Origin: Nocardia mexicana NBRC 108244 | GTDB taxonomy: Bacteria; Actinomycetota; Actinomycetes; Mycobacteriales; Mycobacteriaceae | Direction of reading: 5' to 3' | NCBI RefSeq assembly: GCF_001613165.1 | Contig: NZ_BDBV01000033.1 | Location: 35,279 to 99,278, forward strand | Length of the DNA stretch: 64,000 bases | Part shown: positions 17,089 to 26,214 of the stretch, piece after piece | Position numbering within the stretch: the first letter of the stretch is position 1 | Layout of the letters: each line of letters begins with the position of its first letter | Made by a program: the position numbers and the translations under genes | The notes under the pieces: generated by a model | Seen by the model: only the letters and a program-made list of their open reading frames with translations | Database searches by the model: none | What the model was told of the DNA's origin: nothing

Positions 17089-17108
17089 CAAGAATATGAT
17101 TCTTGTCA
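17072..17108 (+). promoter_or_regulatory. Promoter and operator of the 16-gene catabolic run
   Basis: Best promoter in the window: -35 TTGCCA (17072-17077), exactly 17 bp, then -10 TATGAT (17095-17100). The -10 lies inside a perfect palindrome TGACAAGAAT-N3-ATTCTTGTCA (17086-17108). Its core AGAAT-N3-ATTCT is the core of the shared operator. A repressor bound here would cover the -10 and so control everything from 17127 to 34804. The site overlaps the last codon of the ligase gene; the KSTD-like start is 18 bp downstream. Confidence 0.75.
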
Positions 17109-17126
17109 TTCGCGAATGGAGGTCTC

Positions 17127-18878
17127 ATGAATGCTCGCGTACCGCACGCCGACTCGCGGGACGGCGAAGTCACCGTCGACGTCGTCGTCCTCGGCAGTGG
17201 TGCCGCGGGCCTGACTGCCGCGCTCACCGCGGCCGTGCGCGGCGCCTCCGTGGCCGTATTCGAGAAGGCCGCCACCGTCGGCGGCACCAGCGCGGTATCC
17301 GGTGGTATCGCGTGGATTCCGGCGCACGACAGGTCTCCGGACGGGCCGCTGACGGTCGCCGACGCGCTCGGTTATCTGCACGCCCAATCCCTGGATTCGA
17401 TGGACGACGAACTGGTCGAGACGTTCGTGCGCACCGGCGCGGCGATGGTGGACTTCGTCGAGGCGCACAGTGCTACGCGATTCGAGATCGCGGACGGATT
17501 CCCGGATTACAAGCCGGAGCTGCCCGGCGGCCGCCCGGCCGGCGGCCGTTCGCTGAGCCCCGTCGCCTTCGACCTCGCCCGCCTCGGCGCATGGCGCGAC
17601 CGGATCACCTCCTTCCCCGCGGATTGGAGCAACGTCGGCTTCGACGCCGAGACGCGCGCCCGGCTGCACGCGGGTACGGCGGACGATTCGGCCGATCTCT
17701 GTGTCGCCGGGACCGCGCTGATCGGGGGCCTGCTCGCCGGTGTCCTCGCGGCCGGTGTCACCCTGTACACCGGGTCGCGGGCGGTCGAGCTGCTCGCCGA
17801 GGATCGTTTGGTCACCGGTGTCCGGATCGTTTCTGGTACAAGCGAATTCACAGCCCGAGCCCGCAGCGGCGTCGTGCTCGCGACCGGCGGCTTCGAATGG
17901 GATCCGGTCCTGGTCCGCGCCTACCTGCGCGGCCCGATGCGCGGCCCGGTCTCGCCGCCGAACAACACCGGGGACGGCCTGCGCATGGCGATGGCGCGCG
18001 GGGCGGATCTCGGCACCATGAGCGAGGCGTGGTGGGTGCCGGTGGTGCGCATCCCGGGCGACACCATCGAGGGCGAACCCCGCAGCCGCAGCGTGCGATT
18101 GGAGCGGACCCGCCCGCGCAGCATCATGGTCAACCGGGCCGGGCGGCGGTTCGTCAACGAGGCGTCGGAGTACAACTCGATGGCGGGCGCCTTCCACTAT
18201 CTCGACCCCAAGGGCGGTTACGTCAACGATCCCGGCTGGATCGTCTTCGATGCCGAGCACCTGCGGCGGTACGGATTCCTCGGCACGGCCCCGGGCGAGC
18301 CCGTGCCCGAATGGTTCTGTGAATCAGCGGATCTCGCGGAACTCGGTGCCAAGACAGGTATCGACCCGGCCGGTATCGCCGCAACGGTGAGCGCGTGGAA
18401 CGGCTACGTAGCCTCGGGCGCCGACCCCGACTTCGGTCGCGGCTCGAGCGCCTACGACGGCTGGTGGGGCGACGAGCACGCGACCACCCCGGCGGGCCGC
18501 ACCCTCGGCCCGATCGATACCGCTCCCTACTACGCGGTGCCGGTGACGGTCGGCGCCATGGGCACCAAGGGCGGCCCGCGCACCGACCGCGACGGTCGCG
18601 TGCTGCACGTGGACGGCGACGTGATCCCCGGCCTGTTCGCCGCGGGCAATGCGATGGCCGGTGTCACCGGCCGGGCCTACGGCGGCGCGGGCGGCACCAT
18701 CGGCCCGGCCATGGTGTGGGGCTTCCGCGCCGGGCACACCGCCGCGACCGGCGAATCGGTGGATGCTCGGGCCGGTCGCCGACATCAAGGACGTGCTCCG
18801 CGAGATCTGGTCGGCACGGTCGGCGACCGAACGGGCCGAGGTGAGCGATACCCGCGCATATCCGGTGCGGATTCCTAG
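17127..18878 (+). CDS. FAD-dependent dehydrogenase of the 3-ketosteroid delta1-dehydrogenase / fumarate reductase family (1)
   Basis: A 583-aa flavoprotein. FAD-binding fold: VVLGSGAAGLTAALTA near the N-terminus, EKAATVGGTSAVSGG, a central VVLATGGFEWDP, and a C-terminal GLFAAGNAMAGVTG and YGGAGGTIGPAM. KSTD-like substrate-site blocks: FPDYKPELPGG and APYYAVPVTVGAMGTKGG. Enzymes of this group insert a double bond next to a ring ketone. ATG 17127 follows TGGAGG. After the conserved end at about residue 550 there is an Arg-rich tail of some 30 residues unlike family members. It is the first gene of the long operon. Steroids are not implied; any cyclic ketone could be the substrate. Confidence 0.9.
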   Translation: MNARVPHADSRDGEVTVDVVVLGSGAAGLTAALTAAVRGASVAVFEKAATVGGTSAVSGGIAWIPAHDRSPDGPLTVADALGYLHAQSLDSMDDELVETFVRTGAAMVDFVEAHSATRFEIADGFPDYKPELPGGRPAGGRSLSPVAFDLARLGAWRDRITSFPADWSNVGFDAETRARLHAGTADDSADLCVAGTALIGGLLAGVLAAGVTLYTGSRAVELLAEDRLVTGVRIVSGTSEFTARARSGVVLATGGFEWDPVLVRAYLRGPMRGPVSPPNNTGDGLRMAMARGADLGTMSEAWWVPVVRIPGDTIEGEPRSRSVRLERTRPRSIMVNRAGRRFVNEASEYNSMAGAFHYLDPKGGYVNDPGWIVFDAEHLRRYGFLGTAPGEPVPEWFCESADLAELGAKTGIDPAGIAATVSAWNGYVASGADPDFGRGSSAYDGWWGDEHATTPAGRTLGPIDTAPYYAVPVTVGAMGTKGGPRTDRDGRVLHVDGDVIPGLFAAGNAMAGVTGRAYGGAGGTIGPAMVWGFRAGHTAATGESVDARAGRRHQGRAPRDLVGTVGDRTGRGERYPRISGADS

Positions 18879-18898
18879 GCAGCAGTGGAGGTTACGAG

Positions 18899-19762
18899 TT
18901 GTCGGAGTACGAGAGCATCTGGAGCGATCTCCAGGGCGTTGCCTTCACCCAGGGCTATCTGGACGTCGGCGGCGTGCGCACCCGCTACCTGCACGCGGGC
19001 GATACGAACGCGCCGGCGCTGGTCCTGCTGCACGGGTCCGGCGGGCACGCCGAGGCGTATGTCCGCAATCTGGCGACGCACGCCGAGCACTTCTCCACGT
19101 GGGTGATCGACATGCTCGGTCACGGCTACACCGCCAGGCCGGGGCATCCGCTCGAGATCGAGCACTACGTCGCCCATCTCGCCGGATTCCTCGACGCGGT
19201 CGGTGTGCGGAAGGCGAGCATCAGCGGTGAATCGCTGGGCGGCTGGGTGGCCGCGCGGATGGCGATCGACCACCCGGACCGCGTCGATCGCCTGGTGCTC
19301 AACACCGCCGGCGGGTCGCAGGCCGATCCGGAGGTGATGCGGCGCATCGTCACGCTGTCCATGGCGGCGGTCACCGACCCCACCTGGGAAACGGTGCAGG
19401 CCCGCATCAAATGGCTGATGGCCGACAAGTCGAAGGGCTACGACGATATCGTGGCGAGCCGGCAGGCGATCTACCGCCAGCGCGGCTTCGTCGACGCCAT
19501 GCGCGACATCATGGCCCTGCAGGATCCGCAGATCCGGCAGCGAAACCTGCTGGGGCCCACCGAGTACGGCAGCATCACCGCGCCGACGCTGGTGCTGTGG
19601 ACCAGCGACGACCCGACCGCCGACGTCGTGGAGGGCCGCCGCATCGCCTCGATGATTCCGGGCGCGCGCTTCGAGGTGCTGTCCGGCTGCGGGCACTGGC
19701 CCCAGTACGAGGACCCGAAGACGTTCGACGCCCTGCACCTCGACTTCCTGCTGGGTGGCTGA
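18899..19762 (+). CDS. Alpha/beta hydrolase, MhpC/HsaD-like meta-cleavage hydrolase
   Basis: A 287-aa alpha/beta hydrolase resembling C-C hydrolases of meta-cleavage pathways. Motifs: [14 protein letters not shown] (oxyanion), [16 protein letters not shown], nucleophile elbow [10 protein letters not shown] (Ser about 106), [11 protein letters not shown] (acid) and [12 protein letters not shown] (His). TTG 18901-frame start at 18899 has GTGGAGG upstream and lies 20 bp after the KSTD-like gene; the next gene follows after 1 bp. Adjacent MhpA- and MhpB-like genes make hydrolysis of a 2-hydroxy-6-keto-diene acid the most probable reaction (inference). Confidence 0.88.
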   Translation: MSEYESIWSDLQGVAFTQGYLDVGGVRTRYLHAGDTNAPALVLLHGSGGHAEAYVRNLATHAEHFSTWVIDMLGHGYTARPGHPLEIEHYVAHLAGFLDAVGVRKASISGESLGGWVAARMAIDHPDRVDRLVLNTAGGSQADPEVMRRIVTLSMAAVTDPTWETVQARIKWLMADKSKGYDDIVASRQAIYRQRGFVDAMRDIMALQDPQIRQRNLLGPTEYGSITAPTLVLWTSDDPTADVVEGRRIASMIPGARFEVLSGCGHWPQYEDPKTFDALHLDFLLGG

Positions 19763-19763
19763 C

Positions 19764-21449
19764 ATGTCGACGCAGAGCCCCTCCGCCGCACCACATCCCG
19801 TGACCGATGTCGACGTGCTCGTCGTCGGCGCGGGCCCGGTGGGGCTGACGCTGGCGAACGCGCTCGGCATGTACGGCGTGCGCACCCGGGTGGTCGAGGA
19901 GCGGCCGACGCTGATCGACTACCCGCGCGGGGTCGGCCTCGACGACGAGGCCCTGCGGACCTTCCAGGCCATCGGCCTGGCCGACCGGATCCTGCCGCAC
20001 ACCACGCCGAACCAGATCATGCGATTCGTCGACGCCGAGCGGCGGCTGCTCGCCGAGATCGCGCCCACCGACGCACAATTCGGCTGGCCGAAGCGCAACG
20101 GCTTCGTGCAGCCGCTCGTCGATGCCGAACTCCTCGCCGGGCTGGACCGGTTCCCGAGCGTCGAGGTGGTCTGGGACGCGGCCATGACCTCCTGCGCCGA
20201 GTCCGGGGACCGGGTATCGGTGGAGTTGACCTCCGCGACCGGAACATCCACGGCGACAGCGCGATACGTGGTCGGCTGCGACGGCGGGCGGAGCGCGACC
20301 CGGCGGCAGATGGGGGTGTCGTTCGACGGGACCACCTCGCCGACCCGCTGGCTGGTGGTCGATCTCGCCTCGGATCCGTTGGGGCACCCCAATATCGAGG
20401 TCGGCGCCGATCCGGCCCGGCCGAATGTCTCGGTGTCGATCGCGCACGGCATCCGGCGCTTCGAATTCATGATCCACGACCACGAGCCCGACGAGCTCGC
20501 CGAGGATCCGGAGTTCGTGGCGCGCATGGTGGCCCCGTTCGTCCCGCATCCCGACCGGCTCGAGGTCATCCGGCGGCGGGTCTACACCCACCACTCGCGG
20601 ATCGCGGGCGCGTTCCGGCGCGGCCGCCTGCTGCTGGCCGGGGATGCCGCGCATCTGATGCCGGTGTGGCAGGGGCAGGGGTACAACAGCGGCATCCGGG
20701 ACGCGGCGAACCTCGGCTGGAAGCTGGCCGCGGTGGTGCAGGGTCACGCCGGGGACGCGCTGCTCGACAGCTACGACACGGAGCGGCGCAAGCACGCCCA
20801 GGCCATGATCGACCTGTCGACGATGGTCGGCCGGGTGATCTCGCCGACCGATCGCACGGTCGCGGCGCTCCGGAACGCGCTGGTCCGGGCGGCGGCCGCG
20901 GTGCCGCCGGTGCGGCGCTACGTGCTCGGCATGCGATTCAAGCCGATGCCCCGCTACGAGCGCGGTGCGGTGGTGCACCGCTGGTCCCGCTCGCCGAACT
21001 CGTCGGTCGGCACGCTGTTCGTGCAGCCGCGGGTCGACACCCGCGAGCACGCGGACATCCTGCTCGACGATGTGCTCGGCCCTCGATTCGCCGTGCTGTG
21101 CTGGAACAACGAGCCCCGCCGCGTACTGGGGGAGACGGCGTTCGGGCAGTGGAAAGCGTTGGGGGCGAGGTTCTTCGAGCTACGCCCGCGCACGCAGCTG
21201 CGGTGGACCGGGCACGACGATCCCGACGTCGTGGTGATCGGGGACCGCACCGGCGCGCTCAAACGCTGGTTCGACGCCCAGCGCGATTCGGTCGTATTCC
21301 TGCGCCCGGACCGGTGTGTCGCGGGGGCGACCATCGCGCAGCTGGCCCCCGAGCTGAGCGCGGACCTGCTCGCCGCCCTCGCCCTGAAACCGGGAGGAGG
21401 TTCCGATGCCGCTGGCTCTGTGCTGCGTCTCGCACAGCCCTCTGCTTGA
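19764..21449 (+). CDS. mhpA: FAD-dependent aromatic hydroxylase, MhpA-like (3-(3-hydroxyphenyl)propionate hydroxylase family)
   Basis: A 561-aa class-A flavoprotein monooxygenase. It has [19 protein letters not shown] (FAD ADP-binding), [10 protein letters not shown] (the DG motif), and [22 protein letters not shown] (the GD motif plus active-site region). Family members hydroxylate a phenol ortho to its hydroxyl, making a catechol for extradiol cleavage. The next gene encodes that type of dioxygenase and overlaps by 44 bp. ATG 19764 is preferred; GTG 19755 in the end of the hydrolase gene is an alternative. The gene symbol denotes family membership; the substrate need not be hydroxyphenylpropionate. 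Confidence 0.88.
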   Translation: MSTQSPSAAPHPVTDVDVLVVGAGPVGLTLANALGMYGVRTRVVEERPTLIDYPRGVGLDDEALRTFQAIGLADRILPHTTPNQIMRFVDAERRLLAEIAPTDAQFGWPKRNGFVQPLVDAELLAGLDRFPSVEVVWDAAMTSCAESGDRVSVELTSATGTSTATARYVVGCDGGRSATRRQMGVSFDGTTSPTRWLVVDLASDPLGHPNIEVGADPARPNVSVSIAHGIRRFEFMIHDHEPDELAEDPEFVARMVAPFVPHPDRLEVIRRRVYTHHSRIAGAFRRGRLLLAGDAAHLMPVWQGQGYNSGIRDAANLGWKLAAVVQGHAGDALLDSYDTERRKHAQAMIDLSTMVGRVISPTDRTVAALRNALVRAAAAVPPVRRYVLGMRFKPMPRYERGAVVHRWSRSPNSSVGTLFVQPRVDTREHADILLDDVLGPRFAVLCWNNEPRRVLGETAFGQWKALGARFFELRPRTQLRWTGHDDPDVVVIGDRTGALKRWFDAQRDSVVFLRPDRCVAGATIAQLAPELSADLLAALALKPGGGSDAAGSVLRLAQPSA

Positions 21450-22365
21450 TCTCCCCGGGCCGGATCCGGAGCTGCGCGACGATATCGAGGCCGCGCTCGA
21501 CGCGGCGGCCGGTTTCGTGCGCGACTTCGACCCCGAACTGGTGGTGACGTTTTCGCCCGATCACTACAACGGGTTCTTCTACAACCTCATGCCGCCGTTC
21601 TGTATCGGCGCGGCGGCGACGGGGGTGGGCGACTACGGCACCCATAGCGGTGCCCTCGACGTTCCGGCCGATCTGGCGCGCGACCTGGCCGAGTCGGTGC
21701 TGGGCGCGGGCGTCGACGTATCCCTGTCGATGAGCATGGCGGTCGACCACGGCACCGTGCAGCCGATCCAGCGGCTGCTCGGCGCGGCCACGGCGCGGCC
21801 GGTGGTGCCGATCTTCGTCAACTCGGTGGCGGTCCCGCTCGGGCCGCTGCGCCGGGCGCGAGCGCTCGGCGCCGCCGTGGGCGCCCATCTCTGCACGCTC
21901 GGCAAGCGGGTGCTGGTGGTGGGATCCGGCGGGCTGTCGCACGATCCGCCCGTCCCGGCGCTCGCCACCGCGACCGGCCGGGTGCGCGAGCGGATCGTGC
22001 ACGGCGGGGCGATGAGCGCCGAGCAGCGGCTCGCCAGGCAGGAGCAGGTGATCGCCGCCGCACGCGAATTCGCCTCCGGGAAGGGCGAATTGCGGCCGCT
22101 AGATCCGGACTGGGATCGCCGCTTCCTCGACATCGTGGACGAGGGACGGCTCGGCGAATTGGACGCCTGGGCGAATCAGTGGATCACCGAGACGGCGGGC
22201 AATTCCGCGCACGAGATCCGCACCTGGGTGGCGGCATTCGCGGCGCTCGCCACCCAGGGTTCGTACCGGACCACCGTGCGCTACTACCGGCCCGCGCCCG
22301 CGCTCATCGCCGGATTCGCTGTGCGCACGGCGGTCGCCGATATCGACCCGGCCGGCAGGAGGTAA
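21406..22365 (+). CDS. mhpB: Extradiol catechol dioxygenase, MhpB-like (LigB superfamily)
   Basis: A 319-aa class-III extradiol dioxygenase closely resembling MhpB (2,3-dihydroxyphenylpropionate 1,2-dioxygenase), which opens the aromatic ring next to the diol using Fe(II) and O2. It reads [16 protein letters not shown] at the N-terminus, [30 protein letters not shown] with His115, and [12 protein letters not shown] with His179. These positions equal the two catalytic histidines I recall for E. coli MhpB, and the length is also typical. It starts with ATG after GGGAGGAGG inside the end of mhpA. The hydrolase upstream completes an upper meta-cleavage module, but no MhpD, MhpE or MhpF homologue occurs in the window. 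Confidence 0.93.
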   Translation: MPLALCCVSHSPLLDLPGPDPELRDDIEAALDAAAGFVRDFDPELVVTFSPDHYNGFFYNLMPPFCIGAAATGVGDYGTHSGALDVPADLARDLAESVLGAGVDVSLSMSMAVDHGTVQPIQRLLGAATARPVVPIFVNSVAVPLGPLRRARALGAAVGAHLCTLGKRVLVVGSGGLSHDPPVPALATATGRVRERIVHGGAMSAEQRLARQEQVIAAAREFASGKGELRPLDPDWDRRFLDIVDEGRLGELDAWANQWITETAGNSAHEIRTWVAAFAALATQGSYRTTVRYYRPAPALIAGFAVRTAVADIDPAGRR

Positions 22366-22367
22366 CC

Positions 22368-24095
22368 GTGACACCGGCTCCCGAAACCTTCGACGAGACC
22401 GTCGATGTCCTCGTCATCGGCTCGGGCGGCGGCGGACTCACCGCCGCACTCGCCGCCGATGCCGCGGGCCTGTCCACCCTCGTCGTCGAAAAAGCCTCGC
22501 ACTACGGCGGATCCACCGCGCTGTCGGGCGGCGGCATCTGGGTGCCGAACGCACCGGCCCAGCGCCGCGACGGCTTCTCGCTCGATCCGGACGAGGTCGT
22601 CGAGTACCTGCGCAGGATCACCGAGGGTCTGGTCACGGACGCGCGGCTGCGGGCGTACGTCGACAAGGCCCCGGAGATGATGGCGTTCCTGGAGCGCAGC
22701 AGCTCCTGGCTGGAATTCGTGTGGAAGCCCGGCTATGCCGATTACTATCCGGAGCTTCCCGGAGGCTCCCCGCAGGGCAGCACCATCAACGTGCCGCCGA
22801 TCGATCTGCGCGAACTCGGCCCGGACGAGGACCTGTTGCTGCGCCCGCTGGCGCTGGCGCCCAAGGGAATCTGGCTGGGGCCCAAGGATCTTCGCCTGTT
22901 CTACCAGGTTCGCCAGTCCTGGCGCGGCAAGGCCGTCATGGTGAAACTGATCTGGCGGATGTTCCGGGCCCGGGTATTCGGCGACCGCATCGCCGCCATC
23001 GGGCAGTCGCTGGTGGCCCGGTTGCGATTGGCGCTGCGGGAGCACGGCATTCCGCTCTGGCTGGATGCTCCCATGACCTCGCTGATCACCGGGTCGGACG
23101 GCACGGTGGTGGGCGCGGTGGTCGAGCGCGACGGCAAGACTTTACGCCTCCGCGCCGAGCACGGCGTGATCCTGGCGACCGGCGGCTTCGACCACGATAT
23201 GGCCTGGCGCAAGGAGTATCAGCCGGTCATCGACCAGGACTGGAGCTTCGGCAATCCGGTCGCCACCGGCGACGGCATCCGCGCCGGGCAGCAGATCGGC
23301 GCCGCCGCGGACCTGCTGGACGAGGCGTGGTGGTTTCCCGCCATCCAATGGCCCGACGGCCGCATGCAGTTCATGCTCAACGAGCGCATGATGCCGTCGC
23401 AGTTCATCGTCAACGGCGCAGGGGAGCGGTACATCAACGAGGCCGCGCCCTATATGGACTTCGGTCACGCGATGATCGAGGGCCAGAAGTCGGGGGTCAC
23501 GCACATCCCGAGCTGGCTGATCACCGACGCCCGGTCGTGGCGCAAATACGTGGTGGCCGGGCACCTTCCGCTGCCTCGTATCCCGTTCGCGCCCGTGCCG
23601 ACCGGGTGGAAGATCCCGGCGGCGTGGCTGGAGTCCGGTGTCGTCGTGGCCGCGGACTCGTGGGAGGACCTGGCCACGAAGATCGGCGTGCCGCCGGATC
23701 GGTTGCGCGCCACCGCGGAACGCTTCGACGAACTCGCCCGCAGAGGGCACGACGACGACTTCCTGCGCGGCGACAGCGTCTATGACAACTACTACGGCGA
23801 CCCGACGCTGCCCAACCCCAACCTGGCGCCGCTCGGAGGTCCGCCGTACTACGCGTTCCGGATGGTCCCGGGCGACCTGGGCACCTCGGGCGGGCTGCGC
23901 ACCGACGAGCACGCCCGGGTGCTGCGCGAGGACGGCGCACCGATCCCCGGCCTGTACGCGACGGGCAATACGTCCGCGGCGGTCATGGGCCGCAGCTACG
24001 CCGGGGCGGGCGCGACCATCGGGCCCGCGATGACATTCGGATATCTGGCGGCCCAGCACATTTCGACCACACGTTCCAATGGAGGAAGTCGATGA
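22368..24095 (+). CDS. 3-ketosteroid delta1-dehydrogenase-like flavoprotein (2)
   Basis: A 575-aa KSTD-family enzyme, closer to authentic KstD than the copy at 17127. FAD fold: VLVIGSGGGGLTAALAADAA, VVEKASHYGGSTALSGGGIW. Putative substrate residues: tyrosines of YADYYPELPGG, NYYGDPTLPNPNLAPL, PPYYAFRMVPGDLGTSGGL, and GLYATGNTSAAVMGRSYAG. GTG 22368 follows AGGAGG two bases after mhpB. It overlaps the luciferase-like gene by 4 bp (ATGA). Position directly after mhpB suggests that it generates the phenolic or dienone ring that MhpA and MhpB then attack, analogous to steroid ring-A aromatisation. That analogy is inference; no KshA oxygenase is present. Confidence 0.9.
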   Translation: MTPAPETFDETVDVLVIGSGGGGLTAALAADAAGLSTLVVEKASHYGGSTALSGGGIWVPNAPAQRRDGFSLDPDEVVEYLRRITEGLVTDARLRAYVDKAPEMMAFLERSSSWLEFVWKPGYADYYPELPGGSPQGSTINVPPIDLRELGPDEDLLLRPLALAPKGIWLGPKDLRLFYQVRQSWRGKAVMVKLIWRMFRARVFGDRIAAIGQSLVARLRLALREHGIPLWLDAPMTSLITGSDGTVVGAVVERDGKTLRLRAEHGVILATGGFDHDMAWRKEYQPVIDQDWSFGNPVATGDGIRAGQQIGAAADLLDEAWWFPAIQWPDGRMQFMLNERMMPSQFIVNGAGERYINEAAPYMDFGHAMIEGQKSGVTHIPSWLITDARSWRKYVVAGHLPLPRIPFAPVPTGWKIPAAWLESGVVVAADSWEDLATKIGVPPDRLRATAERFDELARRGHDDDFLRGDSVYDNYYGDPTLPNPNLAPLGGPPYYAFRMVPGDLGTSGGLRTDEHARVLREDGAPIPGLYATGNTSAAVMGRSYAGAGATIGPAMTFGYLAAQHISTTRSNGGSR

Positions 24096-25390
24096 AGATC
24101 TCACTGTTCTACGAATTCGCGCTGCCGCGGCCGTGGACCCACGACGACGAGCGGGAAATGTTCTCCGACGGCTTGGACGAGGTGGAGGCCGCCGACAAGG
24201 CCGGATTCTCCACCGTCTGGCTCACCGAACACCATTTCCTGGAGGAGTACTGCCACTCCACGGCGCCGGAGATGTTCCTCGCCGCGGCGAGCCAGCGCAC
24301 CAGGGACATTCGGCTCGGCTTCGGCGTCATGCATCTGCCGCCCGCCATCAACCATCCCGCCCGCGTCGCCGAGCGCATCGCCACCCTGGACCGGATCTCC
24401 GGCGGCCGTGTGGAATTCGGCACGGGCGAGTCGTCGTCGGTGGGCGAGCTCGGCGGCTTCAACATCGACCCGGCGGACAAGCGCGGCCAGTGGGAGGAGG
24501 CCCTGGACGTCGCCATCCGCTGCATGATCGAGGAGCCGTTCACCGGATTCAAGGGCAATCACATCGAAATGCCCGCGCGCAACGTGATTCCCAAACCGCA
24601 GCAGCTGCCGCACCCGCCGGTCTGGGTGGCCTGTACCCGACCCTCGTCGGTGCAGATGGCCGCGCAGAAGGGAATCGGCGCGCTGAGCTTCGCCTACACC
24701 GGTCCCGGACCGCTCGCCGAGCGTGTTCGCGGTTACTACCAGGAATTCGAGGACAAGGCGGAACCCACTATCCCGCAGATGAATCCGAACATCCTGGCCA
24801 TCGGCGGCGACCTGTCGATGATGGTCGCGCCCACCGACGAACAGGCCCTGCGGCGCCTCGATGTCGGCGGCGGGTTCTTCTCCTTCGGCATCATGCACTA
24901 CTACATGACCGGCCAGCACACCCCCGGCCGCACCGGGGTGTGGGAGCGGTACCTGGACGCGGTGAAGGAGGACGAGACGCTCGCCTACGGTCCGGGCCGC
25001 GGCGCCATCGGATCGCCCGACACCGTGCGGGAATTCCTGCGCGGCTACGAGGAGAGCGGCGTGGACGAGATCATCCTGCTGCTCAATCCGCGCAGTCACG
25101 AGGGCACGATGGAATCCATCGAACTCATGGGCAAGCATGTGCTGCCGGAGTTCATCGAGCGGGACGAGAAGGCGGTCGCGGCCAAGGCCAAGCGGCTCGA
25201 GCCGATCCTCGAGAAGGCCGAGGCGCGGCGGAAACCGTTGGCGAGCCCCGTATTCGACGAAGACTATGCGTTCGGCGGCCTGCCGACCGGCCGTGGCGGC
25301 AAGTTCACCGCGAGCGAGATCCCCGAGGCGATGGCCGAGATCAACGAGGGCCGGGTGCAGGCGGCGCAGCGCGCCAAGGACGAGCAGTAG
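24092..25390 (+). CDS. Luciferase-like (LLM) flavin-dependent monooxygenase
   Basis: A 432-aa bacterial-luciferase-fold oxidoreductase. It begins MKISLFYEFALPRPW, with TVWLTEHHFLEEYCHSTAPE (typical His-rich strand), LGFGVMHLPPAINHPARVAER, LDRISGGRVEFGTGES and a C-terminal GVDEIILLL. The terminal 50 residues (AFGGLPTGRGGKFT onward) extend the usual domain. Such enzymes use reduced FMN and O2 to hydroxylate or perform Baeyer-Villiger-like or ring-opening oxidation. An FMN reductase is encoded three genes downstream and would supply the reduced flavin. Overlaps the KSTD-like gene by 4 bp. Confidence 0.92.
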   Translation: MKISLFYEFALPRPWTHDDEREMFSDGLDEVEAADKAGFSTVWLTEHHFLEEYCHSTAPEMFLAAASQRTRDIRLGFGVMHLPPAINHPARVAERIATLDRISGGRVEFGTGESSSVGELGGFNIDPADKRGQWEEALDVAIRCMIEEPFTGFKGNHIEMPARNVIPKPQQLPHPPVWVACTRPSSVQMAAQKGIGALSFAYTGPGPLAERVRGYYQEFEDKAEPTIPQMNPNILAIGGDLSMMVAPTDEQALRRLDVGGGFFSFGIMHYYMTGQHTPGRTGVWERYLDAVKEDETLAYGPGRGAIGSPDTVREFLRGYEESGVDEIILLLNPRSHEGTMESIELMGKHVLPEFIERDEKAVAAKAKRLEPILEKAEARRKPLASPVFDEDYAFGGLPTGRGGKFTASEIPEAMAEINEGRVQAAQRAKDEQ

Positions 25391-25428
25391 CCGCGGCCGG
25401 GGTGCCCGACGTGGGAGGTATCGAGGAG

Positions 25429-26214
25429 ATGTGGCGGTACGACGGCCGCCGGGTCGCCGTGACCGGGTGCGCGTCCGGTATCGGCGCGTGTGTCGCGGAG
25501 CAGGTCCGCGGACTCGGCGGCGAGGTCGTGGGACTCGATATCGCTACGCCCACAGTCGAACTCGACGAGTTCCACCGGGTGGACATGTCGGAGGTTGCCG
25601 CCATCGACCGTGCCGTCGAGGCCGTCGGCACGGTCGATGCCCTGTTCAATGTCGCCGGGGTCTCCTCGGGCATCGGCGATCCGGTCCGGGTGGTCACGAT
25701 CAACTTCCTGGGCCTGCGCCGGTTCACGGAGGCACTCGTGCCCGGGATGAGCCCGGGTTCGGCGATTGTGAGCGTCTCCTCGCTCGCGGCGGCCGGGTAC
25801 CTCGACCATCGCGATCAGGCTCTCGGCCTGCTCGACGCCGTCGATATGGCGGACGGAATCGCCTGGTGCGGAGGTAATCCCGACGCCGTGGCCGATGGTG
25901 GCTACCGCCTGTCGAAGGAAGCGATCATCTATTACACGATGCGACAGGCGGTTCCGCTGGGAGCACGCGGTATCCGCATCAACTGCACGGGCCCGGGCGT
26001 CACCGAGACACCGATCCTGGACCAGCTGCGCTCCGCGTACGGGCCGCAGTATCTCGACACCATTCCCAAACCGCTGGGCCGCGTCAGCGATCCGGCCGAG
26101 CAGGCGGCCGTCCTGGTGTTCCTCAACAGCGGGGCAGCGAGCTACGTGACCGGGCAGGTGCTGTGGGTGGACGGCGGCAACGTGGCCGCGAGAATCGTTG
26201 AAGGAGAGGCATAG
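25429..26214 (+). CDS. SDR oxidoreductase, 3-alpha-hydroxysteroid/coniferyl-alcohol dehydrogenase-like
   Basis: A 261-aa short-chain dehydrogenase with the divergent nucleotide motif VTGCASGIGACVAEQ, an Asp at the end of beta-2 (VVGLDIA, suggesting NAD preference), NVAGVSSG, and catalytic Tyr-x3-Lys in YRLSKEAIIYYT. The longer loop YLDHRDQALGLLDAVDMADG resembles the 3-alpha-HSD/carbonyl reductase subgroup. ATG 25429 lies 38 bp after the luciferase-like gene with GGAGG some 10 bp upstream; GTG starts further upstream are possible. Its stop overlaps the start of the cyclase-family gene. Likely oxidises or reduces a ring alcohol or ketone. Confidence 0.88.
   Translation: MWRYDGRRVAVTGCASGIGACVAEQVRGLGGEVVGLDIATPTVELDEFHRVDMSEVAAIDRAVEAVGTVDALFNVAGVSSGIGDPVRVVTINFLGLRRFTEALVPGMSPGSAIVSVSSLAAAGYLDHRDQALGLLDAVDMADGIAWCGGNPDAVADGGYRLSKEAIIYYTMRQAVPLGARGIRINCTGPGVTETPILDQLRSAYGPQYLDTIPKPLGRVSDPAEQAAVLVFLNSGAASYVTGQVLWVDGGNVAARIVEGEA

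Noticed and set aside
24079..26214. A single 711-codon gene combining the luciferase-like and SDR regions
   Set aside because: The first part is a wrong-frame reading of the luciferase-like gene; only the segment from ATG 25429 is a real SDR.
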